DNA of 64,000 nucleotides from Saccopteryx bilineata (GCF_036850765.1 NC_089491.1:181329520-181393519); one strand, 5' to 3'; positions 1 through 11,079 are shown, counted from the first letter of the stretch. The notes: generated by a model from the sequence alone, not told the origin. Translations and numbers: made by a program.

Positions 1-3000
1 TAAAATATGATCCACATTGAGAATGTCTTATGTACACTTGAGAAGAATATGCATTCTCTTGCTTTTGGAGTCTATATTTTGTATAGATTTATTAAGTTCA
101 TATGCTATAACATCACTAAAGGCCAATGTTTATTAATTCTTTTGTCAGGATGTTTAATCCAGTGGTGTCAGGAGGTATTAATTCTCCTACTATTATTGTA
201 TTGCTGTCTATTTAAATATTTATTTATATCTCTTAATATTTACTTTATATATTTAGGTGTTCCAATGTTGGATACAGAAACATTACAAATGTTATATCCT
301 CTTGTTGAATTTACTTTTTTTCTTTGTTTCTTATTACTGCCTTAGTTTTAAAACTTATTTTGACTAATATAAGTGTAGACACCTCATATTTTTTTGTTTC
401 CATTTAAATGAAATATCATTATTCATCTCGTCCTTTTTAGTCTCTGTATGTCCTTACATGTAAAATGAGTTTCTTGTAGGCAACGTATGAATGGGTCTTG
501 TCTTTTAATTTATTTAGGCACTCTATGTCCTTTTCATATTTTTAAAATTTAGTCAATTTACATTTAAAATAATTATTTATAGGTATGTATTTATTGCCAT
601 TTTGTTAACTGTTATATTTTTTAGCAGTTTTGTAGTATTGTTATTCCTTTTTTCTTCCCTTCCCTCTTCCTTTGTGGTGTGCTAACTTTCTTTGGTGGTA
701 TTAGATTTCTTTCTCATATCCTCTGTGTATTTAGTATTGGTTTTTGATTTGTTGTTTGCATTAGGCTTACATATAACAACTTGTATTTATAACAGTCTAT
801 TTTAAGTTGATAATGACTTAAGTTTACATTTTAAAGCTCTATATTTTTACTCTTCCTCTCTGTTTTATATGTCACATTTACATCTTTTTATCTTCTGTAT
901 ATCTGAAATAATTATTAAGTTGCAGTTATTTTAACTACTCTTGTCTTTTAACATTTATACTAACTTCATAAGAAGTTAACTTTTATCTTTACCATATATT
1001 TACTTTTACCAGTGATATTTATACTTTCATGTTTTCTTGTTTCTAATTAGTGACCTTTTTTTTTTCAGCTTGAAGAATCCCTTTATTATTTATTACATGT
1101 CAATTTTAATGGTGTTGTATTTCTTTAACTTTTACTTAACCAAAAAATTCTCTATCTTTCCTTCATTTTGGAATGATAATTTATCTAGGTAGAGTATTCT
1201 TAGTTGGAAGCTTTTTGTTTTCTTTCTGTACTTTGAATATTTGTGCCACTCCTTTCTGCTCTGTAAAGTTTCTGCTAAAAAAATATGATAGTAGTATTGA
1301 AATTCCATTGTGTGTGTGTGCCTGTGTGTGTGTATATATATATATTTTTTCTCTTTCTGCTATTGATATTGTTTTCTTGTCTTTAAATTTTGACATTTTA
1401 ATTATAATTTCTTCTGGTGTGAGTCACTTTGGTTCATCTTTTTAGAATTTTTTAGTCTTCTGGGATCTGAATGTCTGTATTTTTTCATGTTAAGGATGTT
1501 TTCAGCCATTATTTCTTCAAATAAGTTTTCTGATTTTTTTTCTCTTCTCATCTCCAATTCCTATAATGTGAATATTAGTTCATTTGATATTGTCTTTAAG
1601 TTTCTTAAGTTATCTTTACTGTTATTATTCTTTTTTCTTTTTCTACTCTGATCTGTAAGTTCCTCTCCTCTGTCTTCACATTTACTAATCCTTTCTTCAG
1701 CTTTCTTTAGTCAGCTGTTGAATTTCTATACTGTATTTTTTATTGCAGTTATTGTATTCTTCAACTCTGTGACTTTTCTTTTATACTTACTTAGGTTTTC
1801 TATCACTATGTTTAGTTTTCTCCAAGTTTGATGATAACTTTTATGACCATTACTTTGAAGTCTTTACCATGTAAAGTACTTCTCTTCATTTTATTAAGGT
1901 TTGTTTTCCTAAGAATTTATCTTATTTTGTTTTTAAAACATATTCTTCTCTGTATTCATTTTGCTTGATTCTGTTGGTTTTTATGAATTAGATGAACAAC
2001 CACCACTCCTAGTCTTGGAGAAGTCTTGTTTAGATAAGCATTATTGTTTAACCATGGTCTTATCTCTTGATTGTTTCTCAAACTTCTGCAATTGTCCAAG
2101 CAGACTATTTTATTTTTAATAGTTTACAATGTTCTGTTTTGCCAAGATCAGTCATTATCCCAAAGGGAAGCAACTAATTCAATATCTAGATTGAAGCTGC
2201 TTGAATGCCAGACTCTCAGGCAGATGCTTTTAAAGAATGCAAATATGTCTAGAGTAGAAGCACCACAAGTTTAAGGCCTAATAGCCACCAGAGCCAGGCA
2301 ATCTGAAGGTGTCTCTTTGGCTGCTGTTGCATTACTGTAATCAGGTAAGTGAATGAATACCTTTCTGGAGATACCTGTGAACTCATGTGAGATAGAAGGA
2401 GAGCAAAATGATGTCATCCCTTAACCTATGTTTCTTAAGAGTATCTCCCAGAGAATAAAATTTAAATATATGCCAAATCTGAAACCTACCTCCAGCCCAG
2501 GCCAAAACTATAAGCAAGTAGGCCTTTTTCACAGAAAGGTTGGGGGTGTGTTTCAGTTTCCTGTCTTTACAGTGCCCTGGGGTGATGACTTTCCAAGAAT
2601 TGTCTTTCCAATTATTATAGGTCTGTGGGATCCAGGAATGTATACACTGTGGCCATCAAAGCCAGGGGATCAAGGTATTCCCTGTGTGGCAGCCACAGAA
2701 ATCATCTAACCACTCACATATAAGAACTTTTCTCTGAGAGATTCTGGCACTCTGAAGCATGGTAGGAAAGCACAAAGTTACTAACTATCTCAAGATACCC
2801 CTATGTCTCAAGATAGGTTTATAATTAGTCTTTACATATCTATTTAATTAGAAGTCTGCCTTTCAGGCTGCAGCTATGATGATAAGCTGAAAGGCTTCTT
2901 TCACAGATATACTGAATCCCTGGATCCTTTCACTATGTCCATGTGTGGGTTTGGGGGTAGCTGTTTAGGAACTTTTTCTCTTTTGCTTACAGTCCTGTAG

Positions 3001-3090
3001 GACCCATGAACAAAAATACCACTGATAACAAGAGCCATGTAATAGAGGGTCCTCTGGCAGCAGCCACTTCTATAGTATTTTCCTGTCTTT
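1..3090 (-). mobile_element. Old LINE-1 fragment, antisense (ORF2 endonuclease, ORF1, 5' UTR)
   Basis: Read on the minus strand, bases 1-480 match the L1 ORF2 endonuclease region: about 170-280 carries the block for 'GAPKYI' followed by the stretch before the GDFN motif, and about 430-500 carries the segment just upstream of it. Going right, 1000-1850 resembles ORF1 and 1900-3090 resembles an L1 5' UTR, including the 'CTGTGGGATCCAGGAATG' type motif near 2625. The order endonuclease, ORF1, 5' UTR on the plus strand fits an antisense copy whose 3' part lies outside the window. Every frame is broken, so it is an inert fossil. The right boundary is approximate. Confidence 0.75.
1310..1346. repeat. 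Microsatellite (TG)n/(TA)n
   Basis: Alternating TG dinucleotides with one CC interruption run into a TATATATATA tract, inside the antisense L1. Confidence 0.9.
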
Positions 3091-3094
3091 TGAC

Positions 3095-3600
3095 TGATGT
3101 GAAAGGTAGTTTACTTTTTTGGTTATCTGTTTCTTCCTGAATTAACTTTTGATAAATTATATCTTTCAGGGAATTGTAATATTTCATATAAGGTCTCAAA
3201 TTTATGGATATAAGGTTTGTTGTGATACCTTTTCTCCATTCCATCTATATGGGTACTCTGTCTGACATTTCTTTTTTCATTTCAACATTGGTAATTACTA
3301 TCTTCTTTTTTTATAGTGCTTCAACCTTTATATATTTTATAAAGTGAAAAGGTTTTCTCTTGGTCCATGTAATCATGCTAATATCCACTTTATTCATCAT
3401 TTCAAAAATTTTTATTTTTTTAAAAGATAAGCTTTGGTTTGCATTAGTTTTCTGCATTGTTTATGGTTTTAAATTTAATTAACTTCTATATTATTGTTTA
3501 TTATTAAATTACCTATTTTGTTTTGGTTATTACTATTTTTTTCTCTAGTTTCTATGTAATCAATTCTCTCTTTTTCTTTTCCATTTTTAATTTATTATTA
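3095..3600 (-). mobile_element. Old LINE-1 ORF2 (reverse transcriptase side), antisense, left part
   Basis: On the minus strand this resembles the L1 ORF2 linker and early RT region, the stretch around the motif rich in ENRKTIE..NKT..WFFEKI. It is AT-rich and heavily decayed. The copy appears to continue at about 7386-8071 with the endonuclease region, so the L1 3'-end fragment and retrovirus between them are later insertions. Subfamily not assigned. Confidence 0.55.
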
Positions 3601-3735
3601 TTTTGTTATATTTTTATTGAATTTATTGAGATGACATGGGTTAACATAATTATACAGGTTTTATGTGCACATTTCATAACACATCTCTGTACATAGTACT
3701 GTGCCTTCACCTTCCAAGTCAAGTCAAGTCAAGTC
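3601..3735 (-). mobile_element. LINE-1 3' end, antisense, left part (split by a retrovirus)
   Basis: The segment 'GAATTTATTGAGATGACATG' followed by 'ATACAGGTTTTATGTGCA' is the complement of the L1 3'-terminal block that reads 'TGAAACCTATG...TCAATGTCACC' elsewhere in this window. It runs into AAGTC pentamers where the endogenous retrovirus inserted, and continues at 7243-7385. Confidence 0.6.
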
Positions 3736-3740
3736 AAGTC
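3716..3740. repeat. AAGTC pentamer tandem array (5 units)
   Basis: Five exact AAGTC units abut the left end of the provirus. The last unit plus the next T is the left copy of the 6-bp target duplication AAGTCT; the right copy is at 7243-7248. Confidence 0.9.
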
Positions 3741-3741
3741 T

Positions 3742-4062
3742 TGTGGACAAGTCCTGCCAGGGGTGAGGATGACACAGATGCAAAGACCCAACTCTGGGGA
3801 CCAGGTTCAGTGATGCAGATCCACTTTATTCAGGAAGTAAGCTAGCTTATATACATGGGTTCATCCTATAGGGTGTTACAGAGTGTCCTTCATAGCCAAT
3901 GGCTGAAAAGGTCAGGGAGCTGCATGGTTGGCGCTAAGTCACTTCCTTATAGCAGGTGAGCTTCCTTTCTGGGTGTGCCCAGGAGGCTTCTGGGAGCTGG
4001 AGTATTCTCACAGCATTGCATCAGCCACAGTTGCTAGGAATGTGCTCTGTGCTCCACCCACA
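3742..4062 (-). repeat. 3' LTR of the minus-strand endogenous retrovirus
   Basis: Starts TG and ends CA. On the minus strand it has a TATATAAG box (3853 down to 3846) and an AATAAA signal (3830 down to 3825) only about 16 bases further on, the compact arrangement of betaretrovirus-type LTRs with a short R region. It aligns along its whole length with 6926-7242. Confidence 0.9.
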
Positions 4063-4226
4063 TCTCCCCCTTCTCTTTTAATTAAGGCAAATTGGACTTG
4101 ATAAATGGCAGCTTGCTGTTGTTGTAGCTTCTGAATGCTACGCATTATGCAACGGAACTCTAGTAGAACTAAAACAACTATAATACCTATTATAATGTAT
4201 GCTAATAGATTAGCTGGATTAAACAA
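4008..4226 (-). pseudogene. Env transmembrane C-terminal remnant
   Basis: A 72-residue open frame on the minus strand has one strong hydrophobic segment (about residues 6-23, ending LLEF), then a basic and Gln-rich tail with RCIMRSI and a QQQQ run. A membrane span with a short cytoplasmic tail just before the polypurine tract and 3' LTR is where the end of a retroviral Env transmembrane subunit lies. The frame runs on into the LTR. No fusion peptide or ectodomain is recognisable, so this is a fragment. Confidence 0.6.
4063..4080 (-). other. Polypurine tract of the endogenous retrovirus
   Basis: On the minus strand an 18-base A/G-rich run (GAGAAGGGGGAGA core) directly adjoins the 3' LTR, as expected for the plus-strand primer site of a retrovirus. 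It is one of the main reasons for assigning the element to the minus strand. Confidence 0.8.
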
Positions 4227-4761
4227 TGAGGCAAGCTTCTATAATGTTTGACTAGTTAAGAAATAGAATGGGGATCTTAAACAGGGGATTCCTCCTAGGG
4301 GTTGGGATGTCATTTCCCTCCCATTGTGTTACAGAGACATTTTAGGTGCTGTTAAACACAATTCCATTTTGATTTTTAAAAATGGACCTAGGTTCATGCA
4401 CACCCTCTTCCCACAAAGGTCCCAGCATCCAAACATAAAACAAATGGTTTGCCTCGGGCTGCATACTACATATGGTTGCAAGCCACATTACACAAATTAC
4501 AACATGACAAATCATACAATTTCAAATTACAAAGGTACACTTCACCAGTCTCTGAGCACTTTGCCAATAGTACAAAATGTCCTTGGCCTTCTTTCTAGTC
4601 ACGGGAAAAGCTTCCCAGGGCATGGGAATGGCCTCCAGCAAAGCTACCACCCACCCCCATCAGGGTATTTCATATTGTCCAAAAGCTGTAAGTCCATCCA
4701 ACAAAGGAGCCAATGCTCACTCAGGTCATAGTCCAGGAAATCAGTCCATGCACATGAGGTC

Positions 4762-5507
4762 TCAGCCACCACCCTCATCCTTGCCATCCTGGCAGGTCTT
4801 GCACTGTCCCAAAGAAGAGCACGTGGCAATGGCAGTCAGCATTTCCATCTCTGCTCCAGAGAGCATGATGGCATCCACCCCTATTTCCCAAAATGTCAGC
4901 GAACCCACCAGCATTTTAGCAGGCACTCCCTGCCATTCTAGCGGCCACTCACTGATGCAAGCCTGGCTTTCGTTCATCCTCCCACTGCAGCTGCTGCCGT
5001 TTACCTTCTGGATTCTGCAGATTGCTACTCCAGCCCAGTTCTCCTCATTCTCCAAAGATGAACTGAAAACACCAGCTTGCACTGCCGGGCTCGAGCCCTG
5101 GGCTGGCGCTAACTGCATCTGGGAGTCAGGGGTTACTACAGCACACATAAGCAAGAACAGAGCACCAGGGCCTGGCGGCTCATCAAGCAATTCTCTGGGC
5201 CTGCCCCGCCAAAGCCTCCACATCCCTCCAGGTGATGGGGCGTGCTTGCAGGCAATGAGGTCTTCTTTTGGAGTGCTGAGGACCTCCTCCCCTCAGGCAT
5301 AGTCAGTGTAGATAAGGCCAGGTTTGTGGCTCTGGTCAGGTGAAGACTGAACCACTTAGTTGGTGCCCAAGAAACCCTGTCAAGCAGGTTGGGGGGGGGG
5401 GTCCTGGGATCCAAATTGGCTGAAAAACACAAGTATAACCTCTCCCTTGCATTAGAAGAGGGTGTGATCCCTGCCACTGTGCTGTGGCTGGGTCCTTTCA
5501 GCATCAT
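4762..5507 (-). pseudogene. Env N-terminal/surface remnant, frame broken
   Basis: Two overlapping minus-strand open frames (5136-5507 and 4762-5223) together resemble the leader and early surface part of a class II Env. There is a polar stretch, then RGRPREL, then a hydrophobic leader (GALFLLMCAVV), then a Cys-containing region with WP and CXXC-like pairs (CKTC). A frame change is needed between them. The region from 4230 to 4760 continues with Cys-rich but stop-riddled sequence. This is inferred from position and composition; no homology search was possible. Confidence 0.45.
5391..5401. repeat. Poly-G run
   Basis: An uninterrupted run of about ten G residues, inside the Env remnant of the provirus. 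Confidence 0.85.
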
Positions 5508-5589
5508 TTCAAAGAGAGGGTGTTGGGCAGATAAAATGTATTATGCTCACTTTGTAAAAGATAACGCTGCCCATGTGGAGGTGCCCAGG

Positions 5590-6230
5590 TGATATTAATG
5601 TGTGTTGGGGGCAGGCAGAATCATTGTAGCCTGGGGCTTGGTTTTGGGATTAAGCCTTTCCCACCCTTTTTGATGTGGGGCAGTACCATCCAATCATGCC
5701 TCAGAGAAGTGACTTTGTATTAGAGACTTCCCTATTTTGTATATTGGATTAAAGGTTTTGAATCAACACTGTAAAATGGGGGCAGAACGGGAGCTTGCTC
5801 TCTTGGTTCCTGGGATGATTAGCATGAGAGAGCAGAGGGAGCAGAGCAGAGAGCAGAAAGAAGCCATGTGGCCAGGAGAAGCAGCCAAGATGGCGGAGTG
5901 CTGAGTGAGATGCCAGTTTGTGCAGAGTTTGTATCTGGGATAAGGAAGGAGATGGGGAACTGAGGAGAATAAGGCTGGTGAGCTAGAAACCTTTGATTCT
6001 AGGAAACTCAGATAAGTCAGTGGCTTTGTGAGCACTGAATGTGAATGGGTTTTGGAGCCCAGTGTGTATTTTTACTTGCCCACCGGGTGCAAGCTAGAAT
6101 TAAAGACTATGGCCCACCAGTTTGTGGCTCCGTTGTTTCTTTACCAACTGTCCGAATCCAATGCGAATCTGCATGGGCCGGGCTGCTTTGATGGTGGCCC
6201 TGGCTGCTGGCTTTACAGAGGGGCAGGAGA
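5590..6230 (+). repeat. LTR-like segment inside the endogenous retrovirus
   Basis: The sequence around 5600-6180 looks like a retroviral LTR in plus orientation. It begins near a TGTGTGTTGGGGGC motif, carries a CCAATCATG box-like motif near 5690, has an ATTAAA polyadenylation signal near 6099, and is followed by a U5-like stretch. It lies between the Env and Gag remnants of the minus-strand provirus, so it is either an inserted solo LTR from another family or a recombination product. I could not find matching target duplications, and both ends are approximate. Confidence 0.45.
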
Positions 6231-6876
6231 TACAGAACAGACAGACAGACAGAAAGAAAAAAGACACATGGGGCCATATAGGCTGGCCCATGGGTCTGCA
6301 GCAGGAACACATGTTGGAGAAAATGGCATCTGAGAGGCTGGGGTGGGGCATTGAGCCCAGGCAGGGAATGAGGAAGTAGCGACTTCCACTTTTTTCAGCA
6401 GCAGAGCTGATGGTGCAGTTAGGAATTCGGTTGGTTTTGTTTCTGCGCGCTCAGCCACAATTTTGTCAAACTCGGAGGCTAAACTATTTTCCTCCTCAGT
6501 GGAGGAGGGGGCAAATAGGAAGGTAGGGGCTCCTCAGAGAGAGAGGCAGCCTGCAATATCTTTGGCATTGGTGGAGGGTTCTCAGCAGGAGCACTGGTCA
6601 GGCAGGAATTTATCGATAGCAGGGCAGGAGTGAGGCTGAGAGGGAAGTTTTGTACTTCGACTGAACGGACGCACCAGAAAGCTCGGGCTGAAGTATCAGA
6701 GTTCCAAAAAGGTGCATCCTGGAGCCAAGGATTGAAACCAGAGAGGATCTCCCAGTAAGTACAGAGATACTTTTCACTAACTTTAATCCATCTACTCTGC
6801 AATAGAGCATAGAGGGCTCAAGCCTGTGGGGCTTGAGAGTGGGGGAGAAGGTTTGCCATTGCAGAGGGTCACTCAC
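6213..6876 (-). pseudogene. Gag matrix and proline-rich remnant
   Basis: On the minus strand downstream of the primer-binding site, overlapping open frames (6610-6876, 6479-6802, 6213-6458) encode a matrix-like start. It contains WIKVSEKYL, a downstream NPWLQD motif comparable to the PWFP motif of class II Gag matrix, and a Pro/Ser-rich region (ENPPPMPK, LPPPPLRR). At least one frameshift separates them, and capsid and nucleocapsid are absent. Placing gag directly after the PBS supports the minus-strand reading of the provirus. Confidence 0.55.
6236..6255. repeat. (ACAG)n microsatellite
   Basis: Four ACAG/ACAGA units at the junction between the LTR-like segment and the Gag remnant. Confidence 0.8.
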
Positions 6877-6905
6877 CCATCCCTTGGATGTCAGTTAGGT
6901 CCCTG

Positions 6906-6923
6906 CCCCATGTTTGGGTGCCA
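6906..6923 (-). other. Retroviral primer-binding site
   Basis: On the minus strand TGGCACCCAAACATGGGG begins two bases after the 5' LTR. The TGG start and the C/A-rich then G-rich pattern resemble lysine-tRNA primer sites of class II retroviruses, with a few substitutions. Confidence 0.7.
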
Positions 6924-6925
6924 GT

Positions 6926-7242
6926 TGTGGACAAGTCCTTCCAGAGGTGAGGACGACGAAGATGCAAAGACCCAACACCGGAACCAGGATCAGTGACATA
7001 GATCCACTTTATTCAGGAAGTAAGCTAGCTTATATACATGCTAGCCTATAGGTTGTTACAGTGTGTCCTTCATAGCCAATGGCTGAAAAAGTCAAGGAGC
7101 TGTGTGGTTGGCGCTAAGTCACTTCCTTATAGTGGGCGAGCTTCCTTTTTGGGTATACCCAGGAAGCTTCTGGGAGCTGGAGTATTCTCAAAGCATTGCA
7201 TCAGCCACAGCTGCTAGGAATATGCTCTGCGCTCCACCCACA
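6926..7242 (-). repeat. 5' LTR of the minus-strand endogenous retrovirus
   Basis: Partner of the LTR at 3742-4062, again TG...CA. On the minus strand it has TATATAAG (7036 down to 7029) and AATAAA (7013 down to 7008). It is about 10% different from its partner by hand count and a few bases shorter through small deletions. Confidence 0.9.
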
Positions 7243-7385
7243 AAGTCTTTTTCCTTTACCATTTATCCCTAAGACCTTCTTTACCTCTCTTTCCACCAGC
7301 AATCACCACAGTATGATCCATGAGCGTTTTGTTTTTCTTTTGTCCTTTTTTGCTCATGCAATTTGTGCTGCAGTCAACAATTTTG
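7243..7385 (-). mobile_element. LINE-1 3' end, antisense, right part
   Basis: Continues the L1 3'-end fragment interrupted by the provirus. It starts with the right AAGTCT duplication and proceeds through the pyrimidine-rich part equivalent to the complement of the L1 3' UTR purine tract. Confidence 0.5.
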
Positions 7386-8071
7386 AAATGTTTTATTTTT
7401 ATTTTTTTTCTTAAAATATTTAAAATTTTTCTTTTAGTGTCCCTCATTTATCCAAGTGGTATTTAAAAGACTTTTTTCTCTATTTCTAAATATTTGTGCT
7501 GATTATTCAAACTTATTTCTGAAACTGATTTCTAATTTAAATCTGTTGTGATTGCAGAACATAGTTGTCATAATTTTTATTCTTAAATTTGTTAAGGTTT
7601 ATATTTTGCCCTATGCTGAATAATGTTCATATGCCATTGGTGGACAGTGTGTTTTCCAATGTTCTTGGGTTTAGTTTAATGGAACTGTCTATTAGGTTAA
7701 ATGGTGAATAGTGTTCAGGTCACCTGTACATTTACTAATTTTCTTCTGCTGGTTCTATCATTATTGAGAGTGTTAAATCCTACAACTAAAATTGTGTATT
7801 TGTCTGTTTTTCTTTCAGAACTATCAGTTTTTCTACCTCATTTATTTTTGCAGCTCCATTGTTAGGTACATACACATTTATGGTTACCATCTTTGCTAAG
7901 GAAATTTATTCATTTATTATTATAAAATTTCTCCCTTTATCTCTAATTATGTTCCTTGTCCTGATATATACATCATCCAGCATTATACCTCTTCTGCATT
8001 TGTTTGTCTGGCACATCTTGCTCATTGTTTACTTAATTAAGTTACATCTTTATGTTTAAAATAGTTTTTTT
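7386..8071 (-). mobile_element. Old LINE-1 ORF2 endonuclease region, antisense, right part
   Basis: Parallels the sequence at the start of the window: the minus strand encodes decayed L1 ORF2 from the region downstream of the endonuclease into the endonuclease itself. Near 7600-7690 the complement of the block that at 20-80 reads 'GAATATGCATTCTCTTGC' is recognisable in altered form. It ends where the younger sense L1 begins at about 8072. Confidence 0.55.
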
Positions 8072-10467
8072 GAGTGATGTCAGAAAAATGATGCCTTGAG
8101 GAGCGCTACCGATAAATCTCCCCAAAATTTCAACAAATTCTTCAACTGGAGACAGAAAAATCTATCCTTGGAGTGTCTGGAAATCCCATATCCTAAAAAC
8201 GAAGGTATGATTGAGTGAAAAATTGACTAAATATATAATCAACCCTGTAGTAAATAAGATGGAGAAAGGAACACTCTGCCTTCCTCACTAACCTGAGCAA
8301 GGGCTGCTTTCACTTGGAGCTGAGATAGAGGGCTAAGGGTATAGAGGGAGCCAGGCTGCGGCACAGACATCCAAGCTGAGTAAGGAGTGTTCCTGTGGCA
8401 ACTCAGCCAATGCGAGCTAATGCCCGTGCTGGACCCTGGCAAAGACAGGTGAGCAGAAGCCACCATTAACCCTGATATCCTGGTCGGTGAGAATGGATAG
8501 TGTGTGAGAGGTTCCTCCTAGCACCCTGGAAGTGGGTGCCCGTGTTCACAGACAGAGGGGCAGGGTCAGAGGCCTTTGTATGGGCTGTGATCATCTCAGT
8601 GTGGTCCTTGCACCCTGAACAATGGCACACAGGGAGTGCACAAAAGCAAACTTCCCTATGCCCAAACTTCTCTGGATGGGCAGGGTGCCTCACCCAGCCA
8701 TTCAAGTTAACATCCCAGGGAAGAAAAAAATACAAAAGCATTAGGGGGATGGGTGTGAAAGCAGCTTGCACTCTGTCTTGGAATAGATCTGCAGATGCAA
8801 TCGCTGAAATTAACTTAACCCACAGTCTGCTCACCTCCCAACTGACCTATGTAGCTCTAACTGACAAAATCTCTCTCAGTTCAGCAATCTTAGACAAGAG
8901 GTGTGATATGTTTGAGTGCCTCTTGCTATGCATGTGGGGGTGGGGACAACTTCTGATTGGTGGAGCTTTCATACTCAGGGCTATACATTAAAAAGAGGGA
9001 CCTGGCAGCTTTTAAGACCTCCTGTTCTGCAGGTAGCAACTAGGGCATCTTCTTCCCAGCCAAAACAGATGAAAAAGTGCAAAAAGCTTGGGGAGAGTGC
9101 TGAGGCATACTGAATATGCCTGGAGGCTCATAAAAAGGCACCTTGAGAGCAATTGGTTCCCAGCCCCGTTTGATTATGCTGGCGGCTCTGACTGAGAGAG
9201 CCTTACCCAGAGCCCTGCTCAGAGTGGGGATAGAGTGGGGATTTGCCAGCTCTTTGAGCCTCTTACGCTCCAGGAAGAGGCAGTGGCAACCTCATAGCTG
9301 GATTATCAGGCTGCTAATTCCTGAAGGAGAGACTAGGAGAGAGGCTCTGGAAAAATGGACTCTCTCATTGTCCGAGCTTACAAATGTTAACAAGCCTCTA
9401 CTACCAACGAGACTGAGGCCTAATATATGACATCGCCGTAGAGACTTATCAACTGCAACTTTCTACCTAAGCATTCCACAGGGGCAGAGCCTGGGGTACA
9501 CGGTCACCAACCAGGAAGAGGGAGAAGAAAGAAAAAGCAAGATAACCTCTCAAATTCAAGAAAAATTCACAGACTTTATGACGTTTTCCATTTCTTTTTA
9601 TTTCTTTCATCTTCTTGTCTTTATTTTTTTTTCTCCTCCACCTTGGTCTGTTTATTCTCTGCCCGTCTTATTCTTTCCCCTTCTGAACTACTCTACTCAT
9701 AAGTGTTACATCTCCCATTTTCTTTCTTTTTTTCTTCCTTTCTTTCTATGAGGGTTACACTCCAAAACCCTTAACTCTCTCTCTCTGTTTGTTTTTTCTT
9801 TTATCTTCTTTTCCTTTTTCCCTTTTTCTTTTTTCTCCCTTTCTATTAGGATCTTCTTTTCTCCTTTACTTTTCCTCTCATTCAATCCTCAATCATGAAC
9901 AAATTATTTTATTTGGGACTTAAATTATTTTTTTGTAGCATTTTGGGTGCTTTTGACTTTGCTTTTTAACTCATTAGATTTCACCCAACCCTGGCTCTCC
10001 ATTCTACCTAGTTTTTTGCTCCACTTAATACAATAGTAACTTTTTCTTTTTTTTTCTGTTTTCCTCTTATCCCTCTCATTATATCTCTTAGTTGACCATC
10101 ACTTACAAGCAAATCATTTTATGCTTGACCCAAATTTTTTCCTTTTTTGCATTTGTGGGTCCCTACCTCCTTTTTTGCCCCTGTATCACTTCTCCTCAAC
10201 TCAGGCCCTGCCTTATAGATAGTTTTTGTTCTATTTAGCACAATATAATTCACAGTTTATTACAATATTTTCTCAAGGAGGAGGGGAAAGGAGAAGAAAA
10301 GAAGAGTGAAATAATTTTCTTTTTTTCTTTTCATTTTTTTACTTTTTATTCTTTATTAATTCTCATTAGTGCTATCAACAAAACCACCCTCAGATGCCAT
10401 TATGGAAAAGAAAATTGAGTATTATGAATACAAAAGAGATGTGACACAGATAGACTAGGAAAAATCT
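8072..10467 (+). promoter_or_regulatory. LINE-1 5' UTR
   Basis: About 2.4 kb precedes ORF1. The first 1.4 kb (8230-9500) is clearly more GC-rich than the surroundings. The remainder (9560-10370) is strongly pyrimidine-rich with runs of TTTCTTT and CTCTCT. L1 5' UTRs hold the internal RNA polymerase II promoter, so promoter activity is expected by family and is not shown by the sequence. Confidence 0.55.
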
Positions 10468-11034
10468 ATGGAGAAAAAAATTAATATATTGAAAACCTTG
10501 GAGCTAAATGACAGAGAATTTAAAATAGAAATCCTAAAAATACTCAGAGATATACAAGAAAACACAAAAAGGCAATTTAGGGAGCTCAGAAAACAAGTCA
10601 ATGAACACAAAGAATATATTACCAAGAAAATTGAAACTATAAAAACAAATCAAACAGAGATGAAAAATTCAATTCATGAACTGAAAAACAAGGTAACAAG
10701 CTTAGCTAACAGAACAGGCCAGATAGAAGGTAGGATTAGTGATATAGAAGACAAGCAACTTGAGGCACAACAGAGAGAAGAAGAGAGAGATTCAAAAATT
10801 TTTAATAATAAGAAAGCCCTACAGGAACAGTCTGACTCCATCAAAAAGACTAACATAGAAATAATAGGTATATCAAAAGGAGAAGGGAGAGAAAATGAAA
10901 TGGAGAACATATTCAAACAAATAATAGACGAGAACTTCCCAAGTCTATGGAAAGAACTAAAGCCTCAAATTCAAGAAGCAAACAGAACACTGAGTTTTCT
11001 TAACCCAATAAACCTATTCCAAGGCACATTGTAA
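10468..11034 (+). pseudogene. LINE-1 ORF1 N-terminal and middle part, truncated
   Basis: A 188-residue open frame, rich in Lys, Glu and Gln, forms a long predicted coiled coil (residues about 5-125, with repeated ILK, LRKQV, ELKNKV and ISDIEDK heptads). The start of the RNA-binding region follows (NIEIIGISKGEGRENEMENIF...). L1 ORF1 protein is an RNA chaperone that trimerises through this coiled coil and coats L1 RNA. A frameshift near 11010 ends the frame early. The expected continuation (PRHIVIKLAQT) reads in another frame, so the usual protein of some 340 residues cannot be made. Confidence 0.8.
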
Positions 11035-11079
11035 TAAAACTGGCACAAACCAACAACAACAAAAACAATTCTAAAGGCA

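Larger units (their letters stand above)
3742..7242 (-). mobile_element. Deleted endogenous retrovirus (class II/betaretrovirus-like), minus strand
   Basis: Two LTRs of about 320 bp (3742-4062 and 6926-7242) flank a 2.9-kb interior, and the whole is bordered by AAGTCT at 3736-3741 and 7243-7248. A 6-bp duplication is usual for class II elements. On the minus strand a primer-binding site starting TGGCACCCAAACATGGGG (6923 down to 6906) lies just after the 5' LTR, resembling a lysine-tRNA site. A polypurine tract (4080 down to 4063) precedes the 3' LTR. Gag-like and Env-like remnants lie at the proper ends; protease and polymerase are not seen. Frames are broken, so the copy is defective. By hand count the LTRs differ at roughly 30 positions, about 10%, implying an old insertion. 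Confidence 0.85.

Noticed and set aside
1173..1445. 90-residue hydrophobic open frame with CVCACVCV
   Set aside because: The Cys/Val repeat is the translation of a TG microsatellite within an antisense L1.
4324..5302. Plus-strand open frames of 135 and 241 residues
   Set aside because: They lie antisense to the Env remnant of a minus-strand provirus and match nothing recognisable; they are most likely shadow frames kept open by GC-richer composition.
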